Shown here one piece after another: positions 21,062 to 31,136 of a stretch of 64,000 nucleotides of DNA. Position 1 is the stretch's first letter; each line of letters starts with the position of its first letter. A model generated the notes under the pieces. It searched no databases. It saw only the letters and a list, made by a program, of their open reading frames with translations, and was not told the origin of the DNA. Location: positions 62,001 to 126,000 of the forward strand of contig JAQWUP010000065.1 in assembly GCA_029242085.1 (NCBI GenBank), given 5' to 3'. The translations under genes were made by a program, and so were the position numbers. Source of the DNA: Porticoccaceae bacterium (GTDB taxonomy: Bacteria > Pseudomonadota > Gammaproteobacteria > Pseudomonadales > Porticoccaceae).

Positions 21062-21630
21062 TACTCTTTGACGCGGCCCTGATATTCACCGGTGCGTGTA
21101 TCCACTTTAATCACGTCGCCCTGATCCAAAAATAATGGCACCTTAACCACAGCGCCAGTTACCAGCTTGGCGGGCTTGCTGCCACCCTGAGCGGTATCAC
21201 CGCGCAGACCCGGGTCTGTTTCAACAATTTCTAACTCGACATGGTTGGGCGGAACAACAGACAATGGGGCTCCGTTGTAAAGCGTAACGACACAGATATC
21301 CTGCTCACGCAGCCATTTTAACGCCTCACCAACGGCCTGCTCACTGGCCTGATGCTGCTCAAAGGTATCTGGCTCCATAAAGTACCAGAAATCCCCGTCT
21401 TCATAGAGATACTGCATATCCATATCAATCACATCAGCCCCTTCCAGCGACTCACCTGATTTAAAGGTTTTCTCTAAGACGCGACCAGACTTGAGATTGC
21501 GCAATTTAACACGGCTAAATGCCTGCCCTTTGCCCGGTTTAACAAATTCATTCTCGAGGATAGAACAGGGATCTCCATCGAGCATGAGTTTTAATCCAGA
21601 GCGAAATTCATTGGTTGAGTAACTAGCCAT
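21061..21630 (-). CDS. efp: Elongation factor P
   Basis: [46 protein letters not shown]; lysine-type modification loop. Confidence 0.96.
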   Translation of the reverse strand: MASYSTNEFRSGLKLMLDGDPCSILENEFVKPGKGQAFSRVKLRNLKSGRVLEKTFKSGESLEGADVIDMDMQYLYEDGDFWYFMEPDTFEQHQASEQAVGEALKWLREQDICVVTLYNGAPLSVVPPNHVELEIVETDPGLRGDTAQGGSKPAKLVTGAVVKVPLFLDQGDVIKVDTRTGEYQGRVKE

Positions 21631-21892
21631 TGTGGTCTTATCTCGAAAATTATGAAGGGCGATATGATACCTGAAGTGTCGACCATTTTGATCAGTTTTG
21701 AGTATTGGTCGAGTATTTACTGACAGCCACTGGGAGAAGTATTGCTGAAACGCCTAATGGTTAGTAAAAACTTGACTACAATATAGGTTACGAGAGATTA
21801 CAAGAACTGCTGATTACTCGGTCTAAACAGGGGTTCAATCCTGCCACTGACTATCAATAAGCATCTAACAAAGGAATGTTAAACGCGCACTT

Positions 21893-23623
21893 ATGGGTTT
21901 GGTAAAGGCCAAAAATCTTTCTACAATGCTGCGGGAAATCACCCCAGATACGGATCTATGCCAGTTTGCCAATAATCGTAGTTCTGCGCATTCAGAGGCC
22001 AATATAGACAGCAGCCAGTCAGTGCATCTATGGATTAGCCAGCTCTCATCAGCCAGTGCAGCGCAAACTGCCATCGAACTCTACAGATCCCTGCCACAGA
22101 TTATCAATCTGGATATTGATCCACAGAGCAAGCTCTCAACTCTTGAAATTCTCTACCCTGAAATTATCCAATGTACTGAGCAACTGCTGTCTAATCAGCT
22201 CACCCAAGACACCGCCAAGGCCGTCTCTTTGGGGCAGGCATTAATTCGCTATGCCTATGAGGGCTATAAATCTCTGGCCTACCAATTTAGTCTGCGGCTC
22301 AACAGCCTTGAGCGGACAAACAGCCTTGAGCAGACAAACAGCCTTGAGCCAGTTAACAGCCCTGAGCTATTGACAGACACCGAGCAAACAATAGGACGAT
22401 GTCTCTTCCGCAGCTTTCAGCTTCTCGGTCAGATCCAGTTTAATAGCCTCAGTCATTATCTCGCCAGACCGAGCAATTTTTGGCGCGACTTACATACTCT
22501 ATACTCAGTCGCCTGCACCATGGGAATTGAGCAGGACAACCTGAGCAAAAGAGTGGACCCCCGCAGCTCCATTCATACCGTCTATATCAAACTGCTATTG
22601 ATCAACTGCACCAGACCCAATCATTTTTCCAATTACGAATTAAAATTTTTTTTTAATGAACTGGACTTCTGGTCCTCTTTAGCGGAATTGGAAACTGGCT
22701 CCACAGGGGGCCTTTTTGTTATCGACACCGCCAGTAACCTTGGACCTGTTTATGCCGACAATGCCACTGCCAGCTCGGATAATCTGGTTTTAGATACCTT
22801 TAATCTGGTTAAATTTTTAAATAGCAGCTTGACCGAACGGGCCAATCACAATGTTTTCTCCGATCGAATTTCACGGCGTGTCGTCAAGGACTTAGTTCGC
22901 CAATGGGGCGAAAAAATTCTTCGCCAAGAAACCCATATCAAGGATAAAGCCAAGGTGAATATCGCCTGTGGCATTACCTCAACTCTGTGCATGCTGGCAA
23001 AAACCAATTCATTTGAAAATTTTCTTAAACTTTGCGGTCAATCTGCAATAGCACAGCCGGCTGTCAGTTACAGTCAAACCAGCAATGATATTTGGCATAG
23101 CGGGGCAGCCAATATCAGCCCTCAGCGCACCCCTCCCTCTGACCCCATCTCCTATGCGGAAATACAGCGACGACAGGCGAAGCTAAAACTAGTCACTGGC
23201 CTTAGAATTAATACCAGCCTAAATGGTGCCTGCATTGAGTTGGTAGAGGAGCAGCCCGAAATGCTGCCCGGAAAGCCAATCGCGCTGGGCGCCAAAGGAA
23301 CTCAGCGGTGGGCCGCAGGCATTGTGCGCTGGAAGCAAATCACTCCCTCTCTAAGCACATTGTGCGATATCCAGTTTCCCGCCAAATATTGCATACCTGC
23401 AGCTATCCGCGGGTTCAGGCGATCGCAAAATTCTGATCGCCAGTTTATGCAGGCGATTATATTTACGCGGCAAAAAGATCTCAGCGAGCAGACCTCATTA
23501 ATCTGCCCACCACTCCGCTACACCAAGGGTCCAAAATTCAATTACTCACGACCAACAACGAGTACACCGCAGCTTTGCTTGAAGAACTGGAAACCACCGA
23601 GCATCTCTCTCACTTCAAAATAG
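21893..23623 (+). CDS. Hypothetical protein with probable C-terminal PilZ-like domain, upstream of fimX-like gene
   Basis: 576 aa ORF; C-terminal GLRINTSLNGACIELVEEQPEMLPGKPIALGAKGTQRWAAGIVRWKQ resembles a PilZ/beta-barrel segment. Confidence 0.6.
   Translation: MGLVKAKNLSTMLREITPDTDLCQFANNRSSAHSEANIDSSQSVHLWISQLSSASAAQTAIELYRSLPQIINLDIDPQSKLSTLEILYPEIIQCTEQLLSNQLTQDTAKAVSLGQALIRYAYEGYKSLAYQFSLRLNSLERTNSLEQTNSLEPVNSPELLTDTEQTIGRCLFRSFQLLGQIQFNSLSHYLARPSNFWRDLHTLYSVACTMGIEQDNLSKRVDPRSSIHTVYIKLLLINCTRPNHFSNYELKFFFNELDFWSSLAELETGSTGGLFVIDTASNLGPVYADNATASSDNLVLDTFNLVKFLNSSLTERANHNVFSDRISRRVVKDLVRQWGEKILRQETHIKDKAKVNIACGITSTLCMLAKTNSFENFLKLCGQSAIAQPAVSYSQTSNDIWHSGAANISPQRTPPSDPISYAEIQRRQAKLKLVTGLRINTSLNGACIELVEEQPEMLPGKPIALGAKGTQRWAAGIVRWKQITPSLSTLCDIQFPAKYCIPAAIRGFRRSQNSDRQFMQAIIFTRQKDLSEQTSLICPPLRYTKGPKFNYSRPTTSTPQLCLKNWKPPSISLTSK
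22301..22372 (+). repeat. 18-bp in-frame tandem repeat, 4 units
   Basis: AACAGCCTTGAGCGGACA / AACAGCCTTGAGCAGACA / AACAGCCTTGAGCCAGTT / AACAGCCCTGAGCTATTG, encoding NSLERT-NSLEQT-NSLEPV-NSPELL. Confidence 0.95.
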
Positions 23624-23633
23624 CGATTTTTTA

Positions 23634-25724
23634 ATGATGTTCTCTCAGGATTCCCTGAAACTATTGATCGTCGGAAAATCCCATGACGATGCCAACCGCT
23701 TTAGTAGCATTTTGCGCAGCGCTGACTATCAGGTCGATGCCAAACTCGCCAGCAATGAAGAGGAGCTGCAAAAATACCTTTCGATGCGTAATTGGGATTT
23801 ACTAATAGCGCCTATGAATTACCCTAAGCTACCTGTGCAAAATATTTTTCAACGCATTCGCCGCAGTGAAAGGGATATTCCAGCAATCCTGATCAACCAT
23901 GAATATGATCCAAGCAAGCTTATTGAGGGTCTGCGCCTTGGCGCTCAGGACGTGGTGACAGAGGACCAAGACCAGCATTTTCTGAAGGTGGTAGAACGCT
24001 CATTGGCAGGGGTGTATGAGCGCCGTCAATGCCGTGAATGGGAGCGCAAACTGTCCCTTGCAGAAAAGCGCGCGCAACATCTAATGGATATCTCACGCTT
24101 TCCCATCGCCGTGGTTCAGGAAGGAACCTATGTCTATGCCAATGAAGCCTGCGCCTCGGTATTTGGTTTTGACCAACCAGACGAAATGCTTTGCCTGCCC
24201 ATTATCGACAATATCGCTGCCAGTGATCGCGACAAACTCAAGGCCTATATGGTGCCATTGGAAGTCCAGCATGAAATCATCCCCTTTGAAGCGGTGGTAA
24301 AAACTATCGACGCGGAGGGCACCGAGCTCAAAGCCTTTCTTGAAATCAATCAAATCCAGTACGAGGGTGAACCGGCCCTGCAATTTACCATTAATAAAGA
24401 CAAATTATTCGACGCCCATATCGACAAGAGCGAAGAATCCTCCATCACTGAGTGCAGCGCCATTCAACCACAGCTGGTCTATGAACTGATCAGCCGCGCG
24501 ATAAGCAAGTCGGTAGAGACCGGACAAGACAGTATCCTACTGAACTTTCAAATGGACCGTTTTGATCAGCTTAAAGATGAATTGGGCATTGCCAAAGCGG
24601 AAAAAATTGCTCATTCATTAGTGGCCTATGTGGTGGATATTTTCTCCCATAATGTCGACTGTGGACGTCTGAGTGAAAATGCATTTATTGTCACCTTAGC
24701 CGAGACTAACGAAGAGAAAGCACTGGAGATAGCCTCTGATATAGCGCAGAAAATCAGCCAGGAATTATTTGATATCGACACTGAGACCTTCTCATTAACC
24801 GTGGCCATCGGTGGCACATTACTCAATGAAAGCGTTCCCTCGGTTGAACGTGCACTGTCTCGAAGCCAAGAAGTCGTCAACGAGCTGCGCGACGAACAGG
24901 GCGTTGGCAATGGCGCCAAATTCTATATGCCAGATATTCATTCCAATGAGGTATCAAAAAATGAGGCGGTAATGATTACAGCCAAACGCCTGCTGGGTGA
25001 CGAACTTTTTTCAATACGCTACCAGCCCATTGTCGCCCTGACCAGTGGTGGCAGTGGCAAAGAATATTATGAAGTGATTCTCGGCGTGAATAAATCAGTT
25101 GCCAGCACTGAGATTCCCGCTGACTTTATCAATGATTTATTTAAATCTGATATTGCGGCAGAAGTTGATCGCTGGGTGATCAGTAAGGCGCTGGCTTCAT
25201 TATCCAAAAAACTCAGTATCAGCCCACAAACCCAGTTATTTATTAATATCAGTACTCAGTCGTTTTCCGATGGGGGATTTTTGCTCTGGCTAAAAGAGGC
25301 GCTTAAAAAAACCAAACTACCCGCCAATGCTGTGATTTTTCAATTTCGTGAGATTGACGCCGTACGCCACCTCAATCAGGCTGCGGCCATATCCGAGCAG
25401 ATGAAAAAGGTTGATGGTCAGATTAGTATTGCCAACTTTGGCTTGGCCATAAATCCGCTTAAAACATTGGAGCGGGTGGCTGTAGACTTTGTAAAGATTG
25501 ACCGTCTTATGGTCGAGAAGCTCGATCAGAGCGGCGACGGCAAAGCAGAGTTTCAAAAACTAATGGGTGGTATGACCGGTACTGGTGTGGATGTGATTGT
25601 GCCGTTTGTAGAAAAAGCCAGTATTCTACCCATTCTTTGGCAACAGGGAGTGCAGTATATTCAGGGCCATTATGTCAATGAGCCCTCTTTTGATATGGAC
25701 TATGATTTTTCTGAGAGCTCATAG
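23634..25724 (+). CDS. fimX: FimX-like REC-PAS-degenerate GGDEF-degenerate EAL protein
   Basis: REC-like N-terminus, PAS, GGDEF position is RLSENAFIVTL, EAL position is YYEVILG, conserved EAL scaffold (LFINISTQSF...VKIDRLMV...); next to serB. Confidence 0.82.
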   Translation: MMFSQDSLKLLIVGKSHDDANRFSSILRSADYQVDAKLASNEEELQKYLSMRNWDLLIAPMNYPKLPVQNIFQRIRRSERDIPAILINHEYDPSKLIEGLRLGAQDVVTEDQDQHFLKVVERSLAGVYERRQCREWERKLSLAEKRAQHLMDISRFPIAVVQEGTYVYANEACASVFGFDQPDEMLCLPIIDNIAASDRDKLKAYMVPLEVQHEIIPFEAVVKTIDAEGTELKAFLEINQIQYEGEPALQFTINKDKLFDAHIDKSEESSITECSAIQPQLVYELISRAISKSVETGQDSILLNFQMDRFDQLKDELGIAKAEKIAHSLVAYVVDIFSHNVDCGRLSENAFIVTLAETNEEKALEIASDIAQKISQELFDIDTETFSLTVAIGGTLLNESVPSVERALSRSQEVVNELRDEQGVGNGAKFYMPDIHSNEVSKNEAVMITAKRLLGDELFSIRYQPIVALTSGGSGKEYYEVILGVNKSVASTEIPADFINDLFKSDIAAEVDRWVISKALASLSKKLSISPQTQLFINISTQSFSDGGFLLWLKEALKKTKLPANAVIFQFREIDAVRHLNQAAAISEQMKKVDGQISIANFGLAINPLKTLERVAVDFVKIDRLMVEKLDQSGDGKAEFQKLMGGMTGTGVDVIVPFVEKASILPILWQQGVQYIQGHYVNEPSFDMDYDFSESS

Positions 25725-25781
25725 TTGTGCTTTTGGCTATTCGCTGCTCTGAGAGGCCTCAATTGAATAATTGCGTCCGAC

Positions 25782-27005
25782 TTACTCACTGAGACTAATC
25801 GTGTCCTTATCAGAGTAGCCCAGCAAATAGAGGATGCCATCGAGACCAACATTGGAAATTGACTGTTTAGCTGATGCCTTGACCACCGGCTTGGCCCTGA
25901 AGGCTATACCCAACCCGGCAATCGCCAGCATTGGCAGATCATTGGCCCCGTCGCCCACTGCGATCACCTGCTCCAAACGCAGACCCTCTTTATCAGCGAT
26001 CTCGCGTAGCAATTCTGCCTTGCGCTGGCCATCGATAATCTCGCCTTTAACGCGCCCTGTAACCCTGCCCTTATCAATATCCAACTCATTGGCATAGACG
26101 TAATCGACACCCAAAATACGTTGCAGATAACGGGCAAAAAAGGTGAACCCTCCAGACACAATGGCCGTCTTAAAACCTAGCTGTTTAAGGGTTTTAATCA
26201 GGTGCTCCGCTCCCTCATTGAGACGCAACCTTGCCGCCACAGACTCTAATACGTCTTCTCTCAACCCTTCAAGCAGCGCCATACGCTGGCTAAAGCTCTG
26301 TTTGAAATCTATCTCGCCCTGCATGGCAGCCTCAGTAATGGCGGCAACCTGCTCACCGACTCCCGCCTCTATGGCTAACTCATCAATGACTTCAGCATCA
26401 ATCAAGGTGGAATCCATATCGAACACCACTAACTGACGATTGCGGCGGAAAATGTTATCTTCCTGATAGGCGATATCAATATTGTATTGACCTGCCAATT
26501 CAAGCAGTGAGTGCCGTAAATTAGTGGCATCCTCGGGTTCTCCCCGCGCCGAGAATTCAATACAGGCACGTCCAAGCTGGTCACTTTCATCGAGTTTAAC
26601 GCGACCCGACAGCCGCACAATTTTATCAATATTAAGACCCTGCTCACTGGCAACATTGGTCACAGCAGCCAAATGACGGGCATCAGTTTTACGCGCCAGA
26701 AGAGTAACAATATGGCGCGGCTTGCCCTGCTGCTCGACCCAATTTTGGTAGTCCTGTTCTGTGATGGGTAAAAATCGCCCCACCATGTCAAGCTCATCAA
26801 GGCTGGCAGTCACTGCCTCAGTCACCCTATTGGTCTGCTCATTGCGAGGAACAGCGGCAAGGATACCTAGGTTGAGTTGATCGTGAATCACTGCCTGTCC
26901 AATATCCAGGACAGTCACATCGTAACGGGACAGCACATCAGTCACCGCGCTAGTGACACCGGGCTTGTCCTGTCCCGACACATTGATAAGTAAAATATCT
27001 TTCAC
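25782..27005 (-). CDS. serB: Phosphoserine phosphatase with N-terminal ACT domains
   Basis: VVFDMDSTLIDAEVIDELA, IVSGGFTFFARYL, VIAVGDGANDLPMLAIAGLGIAF. Confidence 0.95.
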   Translation of the reverse strand: MKDILLINVSGQDKPGVTSAVTDVLSRYDVTVLDIGQAVIHDQLNLGILAAVPRNEQTNRVTEAVTASLDELDMVGRFLPITEQDYQNWVEQQGKPRHIVTLLARKTDARHLAAVTNVASEQGLNIDKIVRLSGRVKLDESDQLGRACIEFSARGEPEDATNLRHSLLELAGQYNIDIAYQEDNIFRRNRQLVVFDMDSTLIDAEVIDELAIEAGVGEQVAAITEAAMQGEIDFKQSFSQRMALLEGLREDVLESVAARLRLNEGAEHLIKTLKQLGFKTAIVSGGFTFFARYLQRILGVDYVYANELDIDKGRVTGRVKGEIIDGQRKAELLREIADKEGLRLEQVIAVGDGANDLPMLAIAGLGIAFRAKPVVKASAKQSISNVGLDGILYLLGYSDKDTISLSE

Positions 27006-27109
27006 AGATTGGAGCCGCCGTTATTTTTGAGGTCGCCATTATAGTAAAGTTGTGGGAATAGGATAGAATGCGCGGCAAATTAAATTCAATTAAATTCAGG
27101 GATCTCGGG

Positions 27110-28312
27110 ATGCATCGTCAATATTCGATGGCTAAAAAATTACCTGCAATCGTACTTGGCATTAACCTGCTTCTTGGATTATTCAGCTGGGTGATTCTAG
27201 CGACCCAAACCTCCAGTCTAGCCAATCAAACAATAGCCGATAAAAGCCGGACCACCATCAGCCAGCTTGTCGAAATGATTCGCACCCCCCTGTTCAATGA
27301 TGACACCATCAGTGTTCAGGTAGCACTGCGCAAAGCGACTCAGGATCGGGCCATCTACAGCGCCAGCTTTTATGACATCAATAATCAGCTGGTCGCCCAG
27401 AGTAAGCCATCGGGCAAGAAACCGGAGGATATGGAAACGGTAAGCGCGATTGTTGAACTTCAGAATACCGAGGCGGGAACGGTCTATATCGAGCTCAATA
27501 GCCCGCCAATTTATAGCCAGTACCGCAATGTACTTTTAAGCTGGCTGGCACTATGGTTTGCGTTTACCTCGGCCACTACCTACACAAGTCACAGATTTGC
27601 CGAACAGTTTGCCCGCCGCCTGCGTATTTTAAGTAATCGATTGCCGGGCAGTGCTGAGCAGATTGTGGATGAAATCAGTGCCCTAGAGGCACGTATTCAG
27701 CCGCTATTATCCACCGCTGGCCAAGGCGATGAGAATATTGCCAGCGGTTATTACTATTCCATGGTTACCGCGACCATCAAGAATCGCCAACGGTTAGATA
27801 ACCAACTCAATCGTGAAAACCTTGAGCTGCTGTTTGAGAAAATTGACTACTGCACCTCGCGTGCACTTGAACTCTATGGTGGCCAACGCCTGGAGGGTGC
27901 AGACGGCAGTATCTGTTTTTATATTCGCTCAACCCAGAGTTCCAAACAGCATTTATTAGTCTGCCTGATGGCAGTGTACTCTCTGCAACAGCTACTCGAA
28001 CGCCTGAGCTCAAAACTGGGCGTAGACTTGGAAATTAATTGGATTCTGCGCAGTGACAACCTGCCAACATTGCCGCTATTTCGATATCACGAAGGCATTG
28101 CCAGACTAAAACAGGACTCAGCACAACTTGCGGCACAGCTTCAAGAAGGGATTATTGCAATCCATTCAACTGAATATGATATTGAGCAGTTATCTTCCAT
28201 AGCGCGCTTCCAAACCTATGATACTGACTGCTACGTCCTGCAGGGCTTTCCCGAAGAGCGCCAGAAGCTGCTGGAAACGCAAATCCTGCATCTGGCCGGA
28301 ATCTGTTTATAA
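27110..28312 (+). CDS. Membrane protein next to serB (AhpA/PA4961-like by position)
   Basis: 403-codon ORF with N-terminal and central TM segments and periplasmic region; divergent from serB. Confidence 0.65.
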   Translation: MHRQYSMAKKLPAIVLGINLLLGLFSWVILATQTSSLANQTIADKSRTTISQLVEMIRTPLFNDDTISVQVALRKATQDRAIYSASFYDINNQLVAQSKPSGKKPEDMETVSAIVELQNTEAGTVYIELNSPPIYSQYRNVLLSWLALWFAFTSATTYTSHRFAEQFARRLRILSNRLPGSAEQIVDEISALEARIQPLLSTAGQGDENIASGYYYSMVTATIKNRQRLDNQLNRENLELLFEKIDYCTSRALELYGGQRLEGADGSICFYIRSTQSSKQHLLVCLMAVYSLQQLLERLSSKLGVDLEINWILRSDNLPTLPLFRYHEGIARLKQDSAQLAAQLQEGIIAIHSTEYDIEQLSSIARFQTYDTDCYVLQGFPEERQKLLETQILHLAGICL

Positions 28313-28320
28313 CCCCAGAT

Positions 28321-28784
28321 CTACTGCGGATCTTGCAAACTGAGATGGGAAGTGTCTATGTCCAGAGATGCCACTTCAGATTGCTCATCTGTGCGGATAA
28401 CATAGCTCCCCGCCGGCTCTGCCACCATGCCTGCTAGCTTTTCCTGATCTACCGCTGGAGCCGCGCTCTGCTGCGAGGATATGTCTTGCTCCGGCAGCAC
28501 ATTGGCGCCTAATGGCGCCATTGAGAGACTTTGCGGCTGGTCAGCACTTGGGACAATTTCAGCCACGGCGCCAGCATGCTCCATCGCATAGAGAATTTTA
28601 TCGGCACTGGTAAGGTCTGTATTGCGTTTAAGATAGGGGTCTGTCCAGAAAAAAGCCGCTCTACTTTGGCTTTATCCAGCTTAAATATTGCACCGACACG
28701 CTTTTTTACCTGGTCGATATTTTGACCCGCCTCGATTTCACCGCGAAACAAAACATCAAACAGCTCAGCTACTGATTCTGACAT
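28321..28784 (-). pseudogene. Small conserved gene split by an apparent frameshift
   Basis: Two overlapping ORFs (28509-28784 and 28321-28584) join into ...KVERLFSGQTPI-LKRNTDLTSADKILYAMEHAGAVAEIV... if one base is added at about 28627-28629. Confidence 0.7.
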
Positions 28785-28916
28785 GAGCTTTAAGTCTCCC
28801 TGATAGGCAATCTTCCTAAGTAATGGAACAGTTTTTCAGTAAATACAAACTTTGACCGCAAATAACGGCAACTCATTCACATCTTTGCCTCTGAGAATTG
28901 AGAAGCGCCCTGGGGC

Positions 28917-29705
28917 TTAAGAGTGGGCCTCGAGGTTCTGGTCCATCTCCATTGCAGGTGACTGCTCACTCGGCCTGCCAACGATTTTGGCCGGCACGCC
29001 TGCAACAGTGACATGGGCAGGCACATCCTCAAGCACCAGACTACCAGCGCCTATTTTAACGCCATCGCCGACAGTGACATTACCGAGAATTTTGGCCCCG
29101 GCACTGATCATTACCCCATCGCCAATATGCGGATGACGATTACCGCCTTTGCAGCCGCTGCCGCCAAGAGTAACCGAGTGCAAAATAGACACATCGTTGC
29201 CAATAACAGCGGTCTCGCCAATAACTAGACCAGTCGCATGGTCGATCATAATGCCCGAGCCCATCTGCGCACCTGGATGGATATCGACAGCAAAGGTCTC
29301 AGAAATTTGATTTTGAAAAAACAGAGCCAGCGCCCGACGACCCTGCAACCAGAGCCAGTGCGACACGCGCTGAAGTTGCAGTGCCTGAAATCCTTTGAAA
29401 TATAAGATCGGTGTCAGATGGCGGTCACAGGCTGCATCGCGCTCAAAAGATGCGCGGATATCAAGGCGTATACTCTGACCAATACCCTTATCCTCACGCA
29501 ATGCCTGTGCAATTACCTCTGCAATGGTAGCCGCCGGCACTGCCGGACTGGACAGCTGCTCGGCTAGATTGTAACTCAGTGCACCGTCAAGACTGCTGTG
29601 ATCAAGCACCGATGACTGGAAAAACACTTCCAGCACAGGCTCTTCGACAGCCGCTTGTCGCGCCTCCTCGACAATAATATCCCAGATTGGATCACTGTCC
29701 TGCAT
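28917..29705 (-). CDS. cysE: Serine O-acetyltransferase (copy 2)
   Basis: DIHPGAQMGSGIMIDHATGLVIGETAVIGNDVSILHSVTLGGSGCKGGNRHPHI. Confidence 0.93.
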   Translation of the reverse strand: MQDSDPIWDIIVEEARQAAVEEPVLEVFFQSSVLDHSSLDGALSYNLAEQLSSPAVPAATIAEVIAQALREDKGIGQSIRLDIRASFERDAACDRHLTPILYFKGFQALQLQRVSHWLWLQGRRALALFFQNQISETFAVDIHPGAQMGSGIMIDHATGLVIGETAVIGNDVSILHSVTLGGSGCKGGNRHPHIGDGVMISAGAKILGNVTVGDGVKIGAGSLVLEDVPAHVTVAGVPAKIVGRPSEQSPAMEMDQNLEAHS

Positions 29706-29728
29706 CGCTTAAAACTCCAGTAAAACCG

Positions 29729-30409
29729 TTAAACCTGAACAAAGCGCTGAACAATCTCATCGAGATGCTCTAACACTGTATCCAATAATAATAGCTCGCT
29801 ACCCCTGAGCCTCTGTGCAATAACCTCCGCACTGAGCTGTTGCGCATAGGCATCGGCAATAGGGGCATAACTCAGATGCCAGCGCTCAGGTGCAACGCCG
29901 CCTCTATCTACGCCATAGGGTCGATAAAACCCCAGCGCACTGTCTCTGCCAACGCAGCTATCCAGCCAGTCGTGCATGGGGGCAAAAATGCCACTGCCCT
30001 CTACCTCCCCTGGGATCAGCTTTATCTGATAGCCCTCCGGCATGGCTGCTGCATCATAGATATCAAAGTCTGTTCCCCAGTGGTGCCGAGAAGCACCGGG
30101 AAGCGCAGACCAACGCAGAACTGCCTCTATCTGCTGCCAGGGACTCAGTGCCTCTAAAACGATACTGTTACCAGCTTGATCAACCACAGGGCGCAAGCCT
30201 GAGAGCTTGCCATTCCAAATATGCAGCTGACGCTCAAAGGAGCGAAAGCCACTGCATATCTGTAGGTCAAAGCCCTGTTCTGCCGCTTGCATCTGCAGCT
30301 CAGCCACAGATGCCAACACCTGAGCATGCACCATAATAGGCTGCCCAGCAGCGCTCAATGAGCACAGATGACGCTCGGTGGAACCGGTTAAAATATCGTT
30401 ATCAGCCAT
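29729..30409 (-). CDS. M15 family D-alanyl-D-alanine carboxypeptidase
   Basis: ICSGFRSFERQLHIWNGK, SRHHWGTDFDIYD, PERWHLSYAP zinc-peptidase motifs. Confidence 0.85.
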   Translation of the reverse strand: MADNDILTGSTERHLCSLSAAGQPIMVHAQVLASVAELQMQAAEQGFDLQICSGFRSFERQLHIWNGKLSGLRPVVDQAGNSIVLEALSPWQQIEAVLRWSALPGASRHHWGTDFDIYDAAAMPEGYQIKLIPGEVEGSGIFAPMHDWLDSCVGRDSALGFYRPYGVDRGGVAPERWHLSYAPIADAYAQQLSAEVIAQRLRGSELLLLDTVLEHLDEIVQRFVQV

Positions 30410-30508
30410 ACTATCAACGCCTCTGTACAGGTGCAGATTCTGTTGTCTGAATGATCAGAAGTAAAGCGCCCATTGACTGAGCACCTATCATTGGCGGCCT
30501 ATTGCAGT

Positions 30509-30985
30509 TTAAATATCGGAGAGATTAACCACACCTTCACGCTGTACCCTGATGGGCATAAATCGGCTGCTCTCATGCAGCGTGACCTCAAGCTGATATT
30601 CAATAGCCTGAGCATTGGTATGCACTAATTTATGAAACAAAGAGGCACCGCCAATCAGATCACCGGTGCACTGCGCCTTAAATACTGATTGGCTCAGCGC
30701 TGGCACCACAAAGGGGGCTTCAATCACGCCCACTGCCACTCGGCTATTTTCCAAGTAGAGTCTAAATGAGCTTCCCTCAATATCAATTTGCGAATTATTT
30801 GGGTTGATCAGCTGCATACTAATACTGAATCTGGGCGCCAAGCCCTATGCTGGCAGCAGTTCCAGATCAGACAGCAGCACATCGGGTGACTGTCCTTGTA
30901 AGCTAGCGCAGCCAGTAGTGGCTATCAACAGCCACATCAGTAAGCTAGTTTGAGAGAAACCTCTGCTCTGTATTCTCCTTTTCAT
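30509..30985 (-). pseudogene. LEA type 2-like lipoprotein interrupted by an in-frame TAG
   Basis: MKRRIQSRGFSQTSLLMWLLIATTGCASLQGQSPDVLLSDLELLPA-TAG-GLAPRFSISMQLINPNN...; same frame throughout, TAG at 30845-30847. Confidence 0.75.
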
Positions 30986-31136
30986 TCCCTGATCCCCGTT
31001 TAAAATTCCATTTCGAGTTCTAAAAATTGCTGCTCAGGCTTAAATCCGGTTACTCTATCAATATAGTTGATTTTTAGTTTGTCGACCTCATGTATAAGAC
31101 TCGGTTTTTTTAATCAGGCACAATCTGGAGGACCCG

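Noticed and set aside
28626-28634. Programmed -1 ribosomal frameshift at CTTAAAC
   Set aside because: P-site re-pairing is poor, no obvious downstream stem-loop, and a one-base indel explains it more simply, especially with similar lesions nearby. Kept only as a secondary hypothesis.
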